NCBI GenBank assembly: GCA_029959085.1
Contig: JARWIR010000216.1
Span: 62,001-126,000, forward strand
Length of the DNA stretch: 64,000 bases
DNA from: Nemophila menziesii
Taxonomy: Eukaryota > Streptophyta > Magnoliopsida > Boraginales > Hydrophyllaceae
Direction: 5' to 3'
Shown one piece after another: positions 1 through 11,708 of this stretch; the first letter of the stretch is position 1; the number at the start of each line of letters is the position of its first letter. The notes beneath the pieces are model-generated. The model had not been told where the DNA came from and ran no database searches. It was given only the letters and a program-made list of their open reading frames with translations. The translations under genes were made by a program, and so were the position numbers.

Positions 1-526
1 AAAAAAAATTGTAGAAGGTAGGTTAGAACTAGGGTTATATTTTTTATGGGGAAGTATATATATTTAAAGAAAGAGAAACGCCTAAAAAAATTATATCCTC
101 CTTATAGGAGTGTGTATTCGTTACTTTCACAATAATTTTTTTAAATATGTTTTTTGTGCAATTATTTATATGTCATTACTCTTAAAACATATTCCATAAA
201 ACTAAGCCAAACTGGTAAAAATAAAATCCTAAACTAATGAAGATTTGACGCGGACCAAAAAAAAAAGGAAAGATATGACAAAATGGATTTTTAAATAATT
301 TAATTTAATGAACAAAGAGGCGCATGATAAACGAAATGGTGCGAAAAGCAGCGTATCATCCACCGCACCCAAACATTTAGAGAGAGCAGTTATTACATTT
401 TGGGCAAATCTTCACATTTCCCAAGTAACTACTACAGACAAAGCCATACAGATAAAGACACTGACACACACAAAGGGCACGATTTTTTACTAAATAACTG
501 CTGCGCATCAAAAAGCGTTAAGTGAA
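1..526. other. AT-rich upstream region of the kinase gene
   Basis: This is AT-rich sequence with no recognisable coding exon. The only open frame (308-493) has no recognisable domain and sits where the 5' UTR and promoter of the downstream kinase would be. I cannot place a transcription start. Confidence 0.5.
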
Positions 527-2945
527 ATGAAATTGATCATGGGAAATCTTAATGGCGTCACGAGATTTAGTAGCGAAGAAGAAGAAGATAGTGGCGGTGG
601 TGGTGTCGTTGTGGTCGGCGTGAACTTAGATGGGAAGAGTAAAGAGTTGCTGACGTGGGCGTTGGTTAAGGTTGCTCAGTCCGGTGATCGTGTCATTGCT
701 CTCCACGTCCTTCATCCGAAAACCGGTATGCAAACTTTACATGAAACATTACACTGTTTTCTTTCAGTCCCATTTTTTAGGTTTTTTTCAATGAAATGAT
801 TTGATTTTGTGAATTTATTGTTTGTGTTTTGTTGGAGAAGAAGAAGATAAAGGTTCGTTATTATCTCTAGTGAAGGCTTTCGATTCAATGATGTCTGCTT
901 ATGAAGGCTTCTGCAATCTAAAACAAGTTAGTCTCTTAATTACAATTATTATCGCTTTATAAAAAAGCAGAGGAATAATTAATTAATTAATTAATAACCT
1001 TTGTTTTGTTTATAGATTGATCTTAAACTTAAGTTCTGTAGAGGAACACCAGTACGTAAAATTCTAGCACGTGAAGCAAATTCTTGTGGTGCCACAAGTT
1101 TAATTTTGGGAACTTCAGAAATTCCACATAGAATTCGATCATCAGTGTCGGTTGCAAAATCATGTGCTCGAAACCTCCATAAGGGCATTTCAGTAATTGC
1201 AGTTGATAATGGCAAGATCTTGTTTCAAAGACAAGCAACTTCTTCTTCATTGGCTAAAAGTCCTTTAAGTCTTCCTTCACCAAGCATTATGAGTAAAGAA
1301 GAAAATACGCATAATTATGAACCACTTGGAAAATGCTCTTCTTTAAAGCAATGGATACAATATGTATCAATATGTCCTTGTGATGATAATACTTATTTAA
1401 AATCTGACGAAATTTCCAAGAAACTCCCTCAAGAATTAGAAGGTCTTTCAGAGAAATACTCATCAACTAAATGTAGAGTTTTCACCTATCAGGAACTTGT
1501 ATCAGCAACATCCAATTTCTTACCTGGTTTGTTTCTTTTTTTTCTCTATGATGTCATTTATCATATATAATACATATATAACACATCATTGTCTATATTT
1601 TCAGAGAATTTAATTGGAAAAGGTGGGACCAGTGAGGTTTATAAAGGATGTCTTCCAGATGGATCAAACCTAGCAGTAAAAATATTAAAATCACCAGAAG
1701 ATGTAATGAAGCAATTTGTTTCAGAAATCGAGATGATTACAAGCATAAACCACAAGAATATAATATCTCTAATAGGCTTCTGTTTTGAAAACAATAATTT
1801 ACTCTTAGTTTACGATCTATTACAAAGAGGAAGTTTAGAGGAGAATTTACATGGTATTCGAATGAATAAAGAGTCCTTTAGTTGGAGAGATAGATATAAA
1901 GTTGCTTTAGGTATTGCTAAAGCACTGGACCATTTACATAGTTCAAGTGACGAGGCTATAATTCATAGAGACGTGAAATCTTCCAATATTCTTCTTTCAG
2001 ATGATTTTGAGCCACGGGTATGTATTTTTTTTTTTACTTTTTTTTTCTCTCGTGTTTTTATTAATTAATGTTATTTAATTTAATTCCCCAGTTATCAGAT
2101 TTTGGACTTGCTACATTAGCTTCGAATTCTTCATGTGACGTGGATAATTTCGATATTGCTGGAACATTCGGGTAAGTTAATTAATATGGTCACTACGTAA
2201 TGTTATATTATTAATAAATTGTTTTTGTTAACCAGTTATTTGGCTCCGGAATATTTTATGGATGGTAGATTAAACGAAAAGATTGATGTATATGCATTTG
2301 GTGTTGTACTTCTTGAGCTTTTATCGGGTAGAAAACCGATTGATAATGGATATCCTAAGGGCCAAGAAAGTGTGGTCATGTGGGTAAGTTTTTTCGAATC
2401 GTATACATGTAGTTTTAAAGAGTTGATGATGATGTGTTATTTTTATATATATAATATAGGCAAAGCAAATTTTAAAGGAGGGAAATATTTTAGAGTTGGT
2501 TGATCCAGGGTTGAATAATATATACGACAATGAACAATTTGATAAAATGGTGTTAGCAGCGACTCTTTGTATTAGAAGAGCACCTCTGTTTCGCCCTGAA
2601 ATGAGTGTGGTAAGATTTTATTTTTACTATTTTAATGTATATAGTTTGTTTAATTGGTGGAAAAATGAACAGGTGGTGAAGCTATTAGAAGGTGATTTAG
2701 AAGTAGTGAAGTGGGCAGAGAAACAAGTGAATATATTAGAAGAAGCTGAGGCTATTGATGATGAACAAACACAAATACAATCACCAAAAGAAATGCAATC
2801 TTTTTATAAACTAGCATTACTAAATTTAGATGATGATGATGATGGTGATGATGATGAGTCTCGTTCAAGTAGTAGCACTGAACAGATGATTTCAGTAGAG
2901 GATTACTTGAAAGGAAGATGGAGCCGTGCGTCAAGTTTTAAGTAG
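527..2945 (+). CDS. Receptor-like cytoplasmic kinase with N-terminal USP domain (RLCK group VI type)
   Basis: Predicted serine/threonine kinase. Exons by eye: 527-725, 838-926, 1016-1526, 1605-2017, 2092-2171, 2236-2383, 2460-2609, 2673-2945; they sum to 1863 nt, 620 residues, in frame across all GT-AG junctions. Residues about 25-150 resemble a universal stress protein domain ([19 protein letters not shown], then LILGTS). The kinase domain starts near residue 267 with the glycine loop [11 protein letters not shown], lysine 292 in [13 protein letters not shown] (Asp 389), DFGLA and GTFGYLAPEY. The C-terminus is acidic, with an Asp-rich run, then Ser-rich. There is no signal peptide or membrane segment, so the protein should be cytosolic or peripheral. 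The USP plus kinase order is known from plant RLCK VI proteins; their substrates are mostly unknown. The exon 2 acceptor is ambiguous because several AG repeats all keep frame. An ATG at 539 is an alternative start. Confidence 0.93.
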
Positions 2946-3550
2946 ATAAGCTATTGTTGTATTGTTATGTATTTTTGAAAGGGTTTTAATTAATATAGGC
3001 ACAGCACAGTGCAATTGAAAGTGTTTGATGTTGTTACATCTGAGTTTTTTTGTATGTACATACTTATGTTTTTTACTAGAGGGGAGTAGGTGGGGTCATT
3101 TGGATAACCCTCCTTTCCCTCCGATAAATGTAATATTTGATACAAAAAATAAAATACAGAGAAGCTGTATTTCAAGTTTTTCTTTTATAAAAGAACTGGA
3201 GAGTGAGGTGTATTGCGTGCCCATATGTTCTTTTAGTTTTAAATGGTTTTTGAATTCTTTTATTTTTGAATTTTTTTGGATTAAGCAGAATCGTTTAACT
3301 AATTCAAACACGATATTAGAAACAAGCTGAAAACGAACTTAACATGCAAGCAAAAGCAGCTAAATGCAAAGAACATCCACACTCATTTAAGACTTCTGTC
3401 TTGTTTAAATTACAAACAAACCATTATAAATCAACCTATCCCTAGTCTTGGTGGTTCACTCTATGAACACTGGCCGTCCGCCTTACATTTTTTGTGCAGT
3501 ATGATCAATTTGGCCATTGAAACGTCTAAGGAGATAATGACATTCTTGTC
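2946..3550. other. Kinase 3' flank and boundary with a LINE
   Basis: AT-rich sequence follows the kinase stop codon, with AATAAA-like signals near 3149. The open frames here are short and carry no domain. The 5' edge of the LINE remnant that follows cannot be placed exactly; the first recognisable endonuclease similarity is near 3600. Confidence 0.4.
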
Positions 3551-3559
3551 TCTCGTGAG

Positions 3560-6500
3560 TCCTTATTTAATCCCAAGGTTTTCAAAATCGCTCGTGTTTC
3601 TCCCTCAATTGCAAAGGAGACAAAACACGTACGTGAACGTACCGTTCTAGTCCCGATTCTTCTATCATGTCTGACAATCCCAATGCCAGTTAGCTCCGAC
3701 ATATATATAAAAGATGTGTCACACGTTATAAAGATATCACTATCATGGTCTTCCCTCACATGACCTTCCATCTATCAGGCATCCCACACCAGTCCATACC
3801 AAACATATCAGTTGGACCAGGCCCTTTATTCTAAAGAATGGGTTCTTCAATTTCCAAATAAAAGTATTGTCACTTTGTTGACTATTGGTTCTGATCACTC
3901 TTCCATGACCATTGTCAAAGAACCACATCGTGTTAATAACAATAATTAGTTCCAATTTAAGAAATTTGTCCATTAAGGAGTTTGATATGGAAAAGGCTAT
4001 AAGTTCAATAGTTCTTAGAATCAGGAGTAAGATAACTTTCAAGAATAATAGAAAACAAATTCGGAAGATTCAAACTAACCTTACAGAGTCATAGAACGGA
4101 AGGTCGTCTCCCGATAACCTTATTAAGATCAAGGATATTCAATAATAGTTGGATACGATATGGACTAGGGAAGAACATTATTGGGCTAGAAGGGCCAGAT
4201 TGAAATGGATTGATTTTGGAGATCGGTAATAAGGTCTTTCATGCCACTATTTTTTGGTGTCGATATATTAAAAAAATTCTAAACATTCAAGACAATGACA
4301 ATAAAGATGTGATTAAACCTTTGGTTCAAAATTTCTACATGGATATCTACAAGGATGAATTGAACTGTTCACCTCTACATATGTTGAACATATACTGTGC
4401 TAAATCACTAAAGTTATGAATATTGGTCTTATTAGAGAACCTAATATGGAGAAAGTTTGAGCAACGCTGTTCTATATGAGTGAATCGAAAGCACCGGGAC
4501 CAGATGGAATTCTCGTTTGTTTTTTCCAAAATACTGGGATACAGTGAAGGATTATATCTCCGTAATGGACAAAGATTTCATTATCAATGATGCAACACTG
4601 GATTTTATCAATAAAATAGTTATACCTCTCATTTTAAAAGACTAAGTCCCAAAACTCTATTAAAGATTATATGCCTATTTTGTATGCTAACTTTGGATAT
4701 AAAGTTACCGTTGGACTTCTTACTACCAAACTTCAACTATATAAAAATGACATAATTTTTCTACTTAATAACTTTTGTTGAAGGAAGAACAATTCAAGAT
4801 AAAATTGTATGTACATATGAAGTTTCATATTTTCTAGGAAAGAAAGGTAAGTTGTTAAAGAAATATGTTGTGGTTAAATTAAATATGATGAAAGCCTATG
4901 ACAGAGTGATATGTGATTTTTTGGAAATTGTTTAGGTTTTCATCCCGAGTGGATTGGGTGGATTATTGGATGTGTCACCTCTGTTAGCTTTCAAGTTAGT
5001 TTGAATGGACAAAGACTCCCTGAATTCAAGCCTGTGAGAGGTATTAGGTAAGGTGATCCTCTTTTCTGGTTTTGTTTTGTATGATTTCTGAAACCTTTAT
5101 TAGTCTCATCAGCCTTGAATGTCGATCAGGGAATATTAAAGGAACGAGGATCTTTATAGAATGTTTGACACTTATACACTTGTTATTTGTTGACAACTCT
5201 TTATTCTTTATTTATCTTAATTTTGTTGAATAGGGATCTTTGTAAAGATGTGTTTATACATATTGTGATTGCTCGGGTAAAAAAGTTAATCTGGTAAAAT
5301 CTATCATATGTTTTAGTAAAGGGAACCCAAAAATGTCATGATGTCTACCTCTTCAAAATTGATTATTTCAAGAATTGAGTCCTTAGATATGTACCTTGGG
5401 ATCCCAATTTCATATAATATATCTAAAGTGAAAACTATGAATGGCTTTATGATAGATTCTTGGCTAATGCTCAGGGATGGAAAAAGCTTTTATTATCTAA
5501 AAAGGAGTAAGGAAGTGTTGATTAAGGCAGTGTTGCAATCCCTTCTTAAGAACGTGATGTCCGTTTTTATTCTCCCCTAGACTTTTTGCAAAAAAATATT
5601 GATGGTATTAGCTTGATTTTGGTAGGGCTCAACTCAAAAAAAGAAAATCCATTGGGTTGAGTGGGAAAAGATAGTTACTGAAAAGAAGATCGGGGGTTAG
5701 GGTTTGGAGATGTCTTATTGATGTCTCTCTGTTTGTGATATATTAATCTATACTTGAGAAATCATTTCGGGGTTATTTAGTAATTAATTTCGGTACCCCA
5801 TTTATTTATACTTTGCACTTTATTGTCTAGTTGTAGGTGTTTTACTATTTTGTGAGCTTTTGCGCGTAATTTGTGTGTTATTTGTGTAGTATCTAGGTAT
5901 ATGGAAGCTATTACACCTATGGAAACTGATTTGAAAAGGAAAAGTGAAGTAAATCCCTTAGTCAAAGTAAAAAAAGATAAGTTTGGATATATTTGGAAAA
6001 TAAAGAAGCTGTCAAAACTACACATACGTCTACTAATTAATTTACTACAAAAAAACGGTCTGGAATTAGGAAGATATTTTTATATGAGCATCTATATCTT
6101 TTCAACTCGGTCGTTTCCATATAAAGAACGTAAAAATCCGATAAGTAACGAAGGAGATATGACCAAATCAATATTTGCTAAGGTTTATCCCTTCCTACAA
6201 GTTAGGATTACGAATTTTGGTAAAATCTGAACTCTTTAACTTGGGGATTACTCCTAATTTCGACCAAGGGCCTATATATATCCATTCATACCTTATATAA
6301 ATTGTCCTTGGTAAGTTCTTAATCATCAGAAGACCAAGAGGAAGCCTACATCAAGGGAAGAGAAGTCCAGAAGAAGTTGGACAACAATTCATGTCTTCCC
6401 AATCCTTCAAATTTGTAATTTATTTTCTTTCTTTCTCTAGTATGAACTAATTCTATTTTAGCTTGAGATTAGCATATAGGTATGAACCCTAGACTTGTTT

Positions 6501-8760
6501 TATATCTATTTTAATTTGGGATGTCTTTTACATTTAATTGTAATTAGTGTTGTTATCTCTGTTTTTATGTGCTTTAATTTATAGTCTGTAGTTCTTGCGG
6601 TGCGCAACATATAGGATTAACTTAATAGTAGTTAAATGGTTACCCGGAAGGGGTGTCTAATTATTGAAACACCACATAAATGTCTAGTGTGCGGTAGTGA
6701 TCCAGAAGGGCTTGCCTAACTAGATAGTTATTAGGGTTTGAAATTGACCATCGATCATTGCACATGGTCTCGTTAACCAAGTCCCCTGGTAATTGTTAGG
6801 TCTCCACCTAAGTCCACCCGAAAGGGGGTTAGTAGAAATATAGCATCCTGGATATTACATATGACACAATTCTCCCTTACATAATTAGATTATAACAAGG
6901 CTAGTGGGGATTACTTGCTAGATCTCGAGCTAAACTCTCATACTAATTTCTCTCTCTTTATTTATTTTTTGTCTTTATTTTATTTAGTTAATTGTCTAGA
7001 GTCATAAAACCAAACAAATATTTCAAAGTCTTTTGTTTCCTGCGTTTAATTCTTCTAACTTTCTTATTTGCACTTTATATTCGCATAAGTTCTTCCTAAC
7101 TTTCGTAGTCTTTGAGGAACAAATTCTACTTATCATTAAAAATTGTGTACGATCTGTGATACTTGCAGTAAGTAACGTGCCTGGTTAAGGTGTTAGTTGC
7201 GTCTTTAAATATCATTATTTTATCATGCCCTAACCGACACCACTTATATATATAAATAAATCTCTCTAGTCTAATCAGGCTTGGAAAATTAAGAATAATC
7301 TTGACCTTCCGGTGATAATTTCTTTTTAAATGAATCTATTTTCACAAATATTCTTTTTGAGAAACTAAGCTGAAAGCTCATAGACCGTGGACGTGGACCA
7401 GTTTTCTCGCCGGAAGGGATGTTCTCAAATGGGGGTGTTTTAAGCAAATTGGAGATGGAAAATCTACAAATATTTGGAATGAGTGTTGGTATCCAGATGA
7501 TGGGTTATTACAAAATAAAAATAATAGCCAAGTGATGAAAGTTTGTGAACTCATAAACCTTATCTCTAATGAGTAAAGCATGGAAATTCTTAGGCATACA
7601 TTTGATGAGGATATTGGTAACATATCCATAGGATTCCTCTTTGTGATATCATTTCTCATAGCTGCATACTACATCAATACTAAGACAAGTTATTCTACCA
7701 TTAGTATCAAAGAAGATTATGCTTCTAACCCTAGTCTATGTGAACAAAAGACTAAATCCAACCTTTGGAAGATGATTTGGCATGCAAAGGTTCCAATAAA
7801 AATTAGAGCCTTTATTTAGAAAAGTTATTCCTTCTGAGAACAACCTTTCTGAAAGACAGTGTACGGACAATAAAATTTTTTTATCATGCCAAGATGTGAT
7901 TTAATCCACAAGTCAGATGCAAAATGAGCAATGATGTTTGGGCTAATTCTGTCATAATGAGAGAGTTGGTAATACGACAAATGAAAATTTTGAAGACTAG
8001 ATCCAAAAGTCTACAAACAGATGTATTCAAAAAGGGTGAGATAAGAAAGGTTTTCAACTTATACCTTCATCCTTATCTGGAATATGTGGAAGAGTATAAT
8101 AATAAAAAAAATTGAAGAAAAGTGTTGGAATGAGACAGAAATTCTTGATACCTCTCACTCACTAATGGAGAAAATATTTGGATCAAATTAGGATTTTATA
8201 AATAATATTCCCCAACAGAAGAATAGAAAACTGTCTCCACTTGAAAATAATAACTTGGAATCGGTGATGCATCATATTTTTTGTGACACTTCCTTTCAGT
8301 CTTCCTTTGATCCAATTGGTATTGTTATTGTTCAAGTAAATCATGACGGTGTCCCTTTTAGAGCATCAACTAAAAATGCCTTATGTATGTCAACACTAAA
8401 GGAGAAGTTAAGGCGACATTGTAAGTTTGTAAAAATTTGTGATTAACCACAACATCTACAATTCGACTATTCACACTAATTGTCAAATCGTGGTCCGCAG
8501 TATGAGGGACCCAGCCAACTCTAGGTGGAATATCCCACCTATTATGAGGAACCATTTTCACTTTCTCAAGTCAGGAATGCTACTATCAATCGTGTTCACA
8601 TGTCGTCGAATCAATGAGTAGATATTCTAGTTAGGAAGTCTAAGCTTAAACGGCTATTCCCTAGTTGGAATATTTTCTTTTTTTTTGGACGGAAATTGGA
8701 ATATATCTAATCTGTCTTTTTTATATCTTTTATTCTTGAATTATTGGTCAATACGGGGGT
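3560..8760 (+). mobile_element. Decayed L1-like LINE (copy 1), interrupted by a solo LTR
   Basis: Non-LTR retrotransposon remnant read across many stops and frameshifts. In order: endonuclease similarity at about 3600-3920 ending in an SDHSSM-like motif; the endonuclease/RT linker with a GDR..K.FHA motif (4200-4260); RT pieces including KAPGPDGI (4490-4515), K.N..KAYDRV (4880-4910), GIRQGDPLF-like (5040-5065), then YLGIPIS and the block ending in MSVFILP (5390-5578). After the inserted LTR the element resumes with the W..GDGKSTNIW block (7390-7550), the zf-RVT-like W..IWHAKVPIKIRAFIW block (7760-7820) and a first RNase H-like tail (about 8250-8680). It is not functional. The 3' end is taken near 8760, before the flank of the next insertion. 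Confidence 0.8.
5719..7242 (+). mobile_element. Solo LTR (Ty3/gypsy family A) nested in LINE copy 1
   Basis: A 1524-bp sequence beginning TGATGTCTC and ending GACACCA. It is flanked by a perfect 5-bp direct repeat, CTTAT, at 5714-5718 and 7243-7247, and LINE sequence continues on both sides. It matches the 5' LTR of the gag-bearing element at 37968-39522 and the solo LTR at 33889-35375 over shared blocks (GGTATGAACCCTAG region, GTCTAGTGTGCGGTAGTGA region, acTTGCAGTAA region near the end). There is no internal domain, so this is the product of LTR-LTR recombination. Confidence 0.92.
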
Positions 8761-8892
8761 ATAAGTTGATGTAATATGCATTTTATATGTAAGAAACGGA
8801 TACATTATAAAATATGAGATCAAATAATCATAAAAACCAAAATATAAGGACCATGGGGATAATTTATTACCCTTGGTTGAACAATATTTGCA

Positions 8893-9476
8893 ACTTCTAA
8901 TTCACAGTTGCGAGATCAAAAGACATCTAGTAAATGGATACCTCCTCCAAAAAACTCTATAAAAATTAATTCTGATGCTTCTTATACTAAAAATGGTTCC
9001 AATATTGCGTGTATTGACAGGGATTATAAAGGAAAAGTGCTAAGATGCCAAGGATGGAGAATTAATGTTGATAATAGCTTGGAGGCCGAAGGATTAGGAG
9101 TTTTGAAGGCCTGTCTATGGGCTAAGGAGCTCAACAATTTCCATTGCATAGTGGAAAATGACAATCTTACTCTTATGGAGACATTAGTTAGCAATTTTCC
9201 CTTTAATTCTCCATGTATTGCAAATATAGTTAGGAGTATTTATTTTGTTTCCGAAATATGTACTCCATCCTTTTCATTTATTAGAAGAGATGGAAATAGA
9301 ATAGCGGATTGGACTTGCAAAAATTTGCCTATTGGTGAGTCTTATGATTTTTGTGCAAGTCCCTTTCCTACTAAACTAGCTAAATTGTTAAGCCTTGATT
9401 TGTCTCCCATAGGGATAGGCTAACACATATTGTAATTTTTGGGTTGATTTATATAAGCGTTTAGAAAAAAAAAAAA
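8893..9476 (+). mobile_element. 5'-truncated LINE insertion carrying an RNase H tail
   Basis: A 584-bp insertion bounded by a perfect 12-bp direct repeat, ACAATATTTGCA, at 8881-8892 and 9477-9488. It ends in a run of A (9464-9476). It holds one open frame to the stop at 9421-9423 covering an RNase H-like domain of the LINE type: KINSDASYTKNGSNIACI, an EAEGLGVLKACLWA block, a VENDNL block and RRDGNRIADW near the end. These match the D-E-D pattern of plant LINE RNase H (RVT_3). The open frame and clean target duplication suggest a younger insertion than its neighbour. It has no start codon of its own and is not a host gene. Confidence 0.9.
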
Positions 9477-9581
9477 ACAATATTTGCACATCTTACTCCA
9501 ATCATACGAAAATAAAAGACGAAAATAAAAGAAAAAGTTAAACTGTGGTTCGAATCAAATCATATGGGTAGTAAGTAGTCT

Positions 9582-9614
9582 TCCCCAAAACCCCCAAAAC
9601 CCCCCCCAAAACCC
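9582..9614 (-). promoter_or_regulatory. C-rich tract, potential G-quadruplex on minus strand
   Basis: Runs of four to eight C separated by AAAA occur four times in about 33 bp, so the minus strand has four G-runs able to form an intramolecular quadruplex. The tract lies about 80 bp before the 5'-UTR splice donor of the small membrane protein gene, in its likely promoter or first exon. A regulatory role is inference. Confidence 0.5.
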
Positions 9615-9692
9615 GTCTCACCAACATCTCACATCTCACATCTCAGCCTCTTCCATTGTCTCCTCAGCGTCAAACAATCAAACATCGTCTGG

Positions 9693-10096
9693 GTATGTCT
9701 TAAGCGCTTCCTTTTTCGTACACGGCTGTGAAGTTTTTATTAATTATGTACTATAGTTTTCATTTAGTTATAAAATTTCGGTTTTCACCTGTTAAATTCT
9801 TTTGTGTAACTTGATTTTTGCTTTCATTTATGCATTTATAGGTGTTGTTATAATTTATTTTCTTTGCTTTCATTCATGCTTATACAGGTGTTGCTTTAAT
9901 TTTCATTTTATTGCAAATTCTGATTAGTATCTCATTTTCCTTGTTATATTTTTGGATGGGTGGTGACGTGGTGTTTAATTTAAATGCAATTTACCTATGT
10001 TTACAAATTAAGCTTACTACCCCCTTGTATAAGCCCAGTTCATATCAGTCCCTGTGTTTTTAATATATAAGTAGATCGGCCTGTGTTGTTTTGCAG
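9693..10096 (+). other. Probable 5'-UTR intron of the small membrane protein gene
   Basis: A GTATGT donor after CTGG at 9693 and a TTTTGCAG acceptor ending at 10096 frame a T-rich intron of about 400 bp. The upstream sequence is CT-rich, typical of plant 5' leaders, and the coding ATG lies 31 bp after the acceptor. The exact transcription start is not visible. Confidence 0.55.
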
Positions 10097-10127
10097 TTAG
10101 TTAATTGTATTATCCTAAGAAGGTGAA

Positions 10128-10436
10128 ATGGGAAGTGAAGTGAAAGGAGAAGATGATCGATCAGTAGCTACAGAGCCTTCTTCTGGTGGTTACTTTGGAA
10201 AATCAATAGTAGATCAGTATACTAGACTCAAAGAGAATGCAGAAGCTTATCCTTATGTATGGGGTTCATACATAATTGTGTATGGTGGATTTGGACTTTG
10301 GATGGGTTACAGATGGAGAAGACTTCGCAAAACTGAAGATAGAGTTAGAGTACTTCAAGGAAGACTTCAAAAACTTATTGATGCTGAAAAACCAGCAAAT
10401 AAAGCATCTAGTGATGCTAATAAACCTCTTAAATAA
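10128..10436 (+). CDS. Small single-pass membrane protein of unknown function (102 aa)
   Basis: An uninterrupted frame of 102 residues with a good context (GAAATGGGA). The N-terminus is acidic and polar (residues 1-22). The middle, about residues 41-62, is an aromatic hydrophobic stretch (YPYVWGSYIIVYGGFGLWMG) that should span a membrane. It is followed by basic RWRRLRK, so the C-terminus is probably cytosolic by the positive-inside rule. Residues 68-88 look like a short amphipathic helix or coiled coil, and the end is Lys/Ala-rich. It has a plausible 5'-UTR intron and moderate codon use, unlike the transposon frames around it. I do not recognise the family and give no function. Confidence 0.75.
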   Translation: MGSEVKGEDDRSVATEPSSGGYFGKSIVDQYTRLKENAEAYPYVWGSYIIVYGGFGLWMGYRWRRLRKTEDRVRVLQGRLQKLIDAEKPANKASSDANKPLK

Positions 10437-10439
10437 TGC

Positions 10440-11708
10440 AAATGTTTTGTGTCCTTTCTATTACAATTGGGAGTTGAATTAATCCGCGATTTTGATACAT
10501 CTTTGTGACTTGAGGGGGGTTTAAACCAACTAATATCATAAGCTACAAGTTGTCTAATTTTTTGTTTTCTTAGTACCATACCTTGTAGATGATTACTGTG
10601 CTGGTTAATGTTGATTAACTCAACCAAGCAGTATTATTTCTCTAACAATGTGATATTATTTTATAGTCAAAATTTGCCTTTTAGTGATTTGTAAACTGCA
10701 GTTGATTTCTACTTTCTTGATAAATCATTGTTGTCCAGTTCATGTGGAAGTTTCACACAACTTGCTTCCTATCCTAAAGTTGTTTATACTGAAGTATTGA
10801 TATGGTTAGAATAAATTTCCAAAGGGTATTGGTTCGTTCTTCCTTGAGTTTCTCTGCTTCTTTATCCTAAGGGTTTTCATGATTTTAGCATGGTGTGTCT
10901 CTAATTTAACGTAAAAGTAATAACCGTATAAAGAAATTAGTCAAATTACAATAAGAAAGAGGATATAAATAAATGTTTCGCTCATAACTTGCATATATTA
11001 AGTTGCATTTAGTTTATCCGTTAAGGTAAGTTAATTACTTCCTCAAACACCCACAAACTCATGCTCGTGCTCAGAGCTTCTTCTGCTAAGAGCTAAAGTT
11101 CTTGAATGGAAACAAATGTTGTTTTGTTTTAAGCTCGTCAATGGAGCTCCTGGTTTGAATCGTCTTAGAACTCCATCAAGGAAGCTCTTGTTGCTGACCT
11201 TCGAATACACTTAATGCTCTGGTTTGTTGTTATGAAGTTGTTGAACATAAAGATGGCTGCTGTGTGCCATCGAAGAAGAAGGGCGATACCAGCATTAATG
11301 GCGTCACTCATATGTAGTAAGCACATGTAATAGCATTGATACTAAGCATGCGAAGAAAAAAAATGTTTGAACATTGAGATTAGATTTACAACAAAGAACA
11401 ATTTTAATTTTTCTATCATTGATAGAATTCGATATCGTGCGGTTAAAGAGTATCTCTATATTGCCTTCTAGGTTGTTTCTTCACTCCCTATTAATTTTAC
11501 TACTTGTCCTAATAGTCTCATTTGTTTTTATAAGTTTGACTCTTAACGAGCTAGTTATTGATCATCTTGTATAGTGTTATTAATTAACTTAGGACTAAAT
11601 ATTTTGTAATTGGGCATAAATTAGATTAAAGTCATATTTACCCTTTTCTAGAACTTGCATAGTTTAATCAACTTGAATACCCATTTAACCCAAGTTTATC
11701 TAAGATGT
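10440..11708. other. Intergenic region without a recognised gene
   Basis: The first few hundred bases are the 3' flank of the small membrane protein gene. About 11040-11340 is less AT-rich than its surroundings and reads like decayed coding sequence, but I could not match either strand to a family. The rest is AT-rich with no feature I can support. Confidence 0.4.

Noticed and set aside
308..493. 61-codon open frame before the kinase gene
   Set aside because: No domain, and it lies in the expected promoter or 5' UTR; probably chance.
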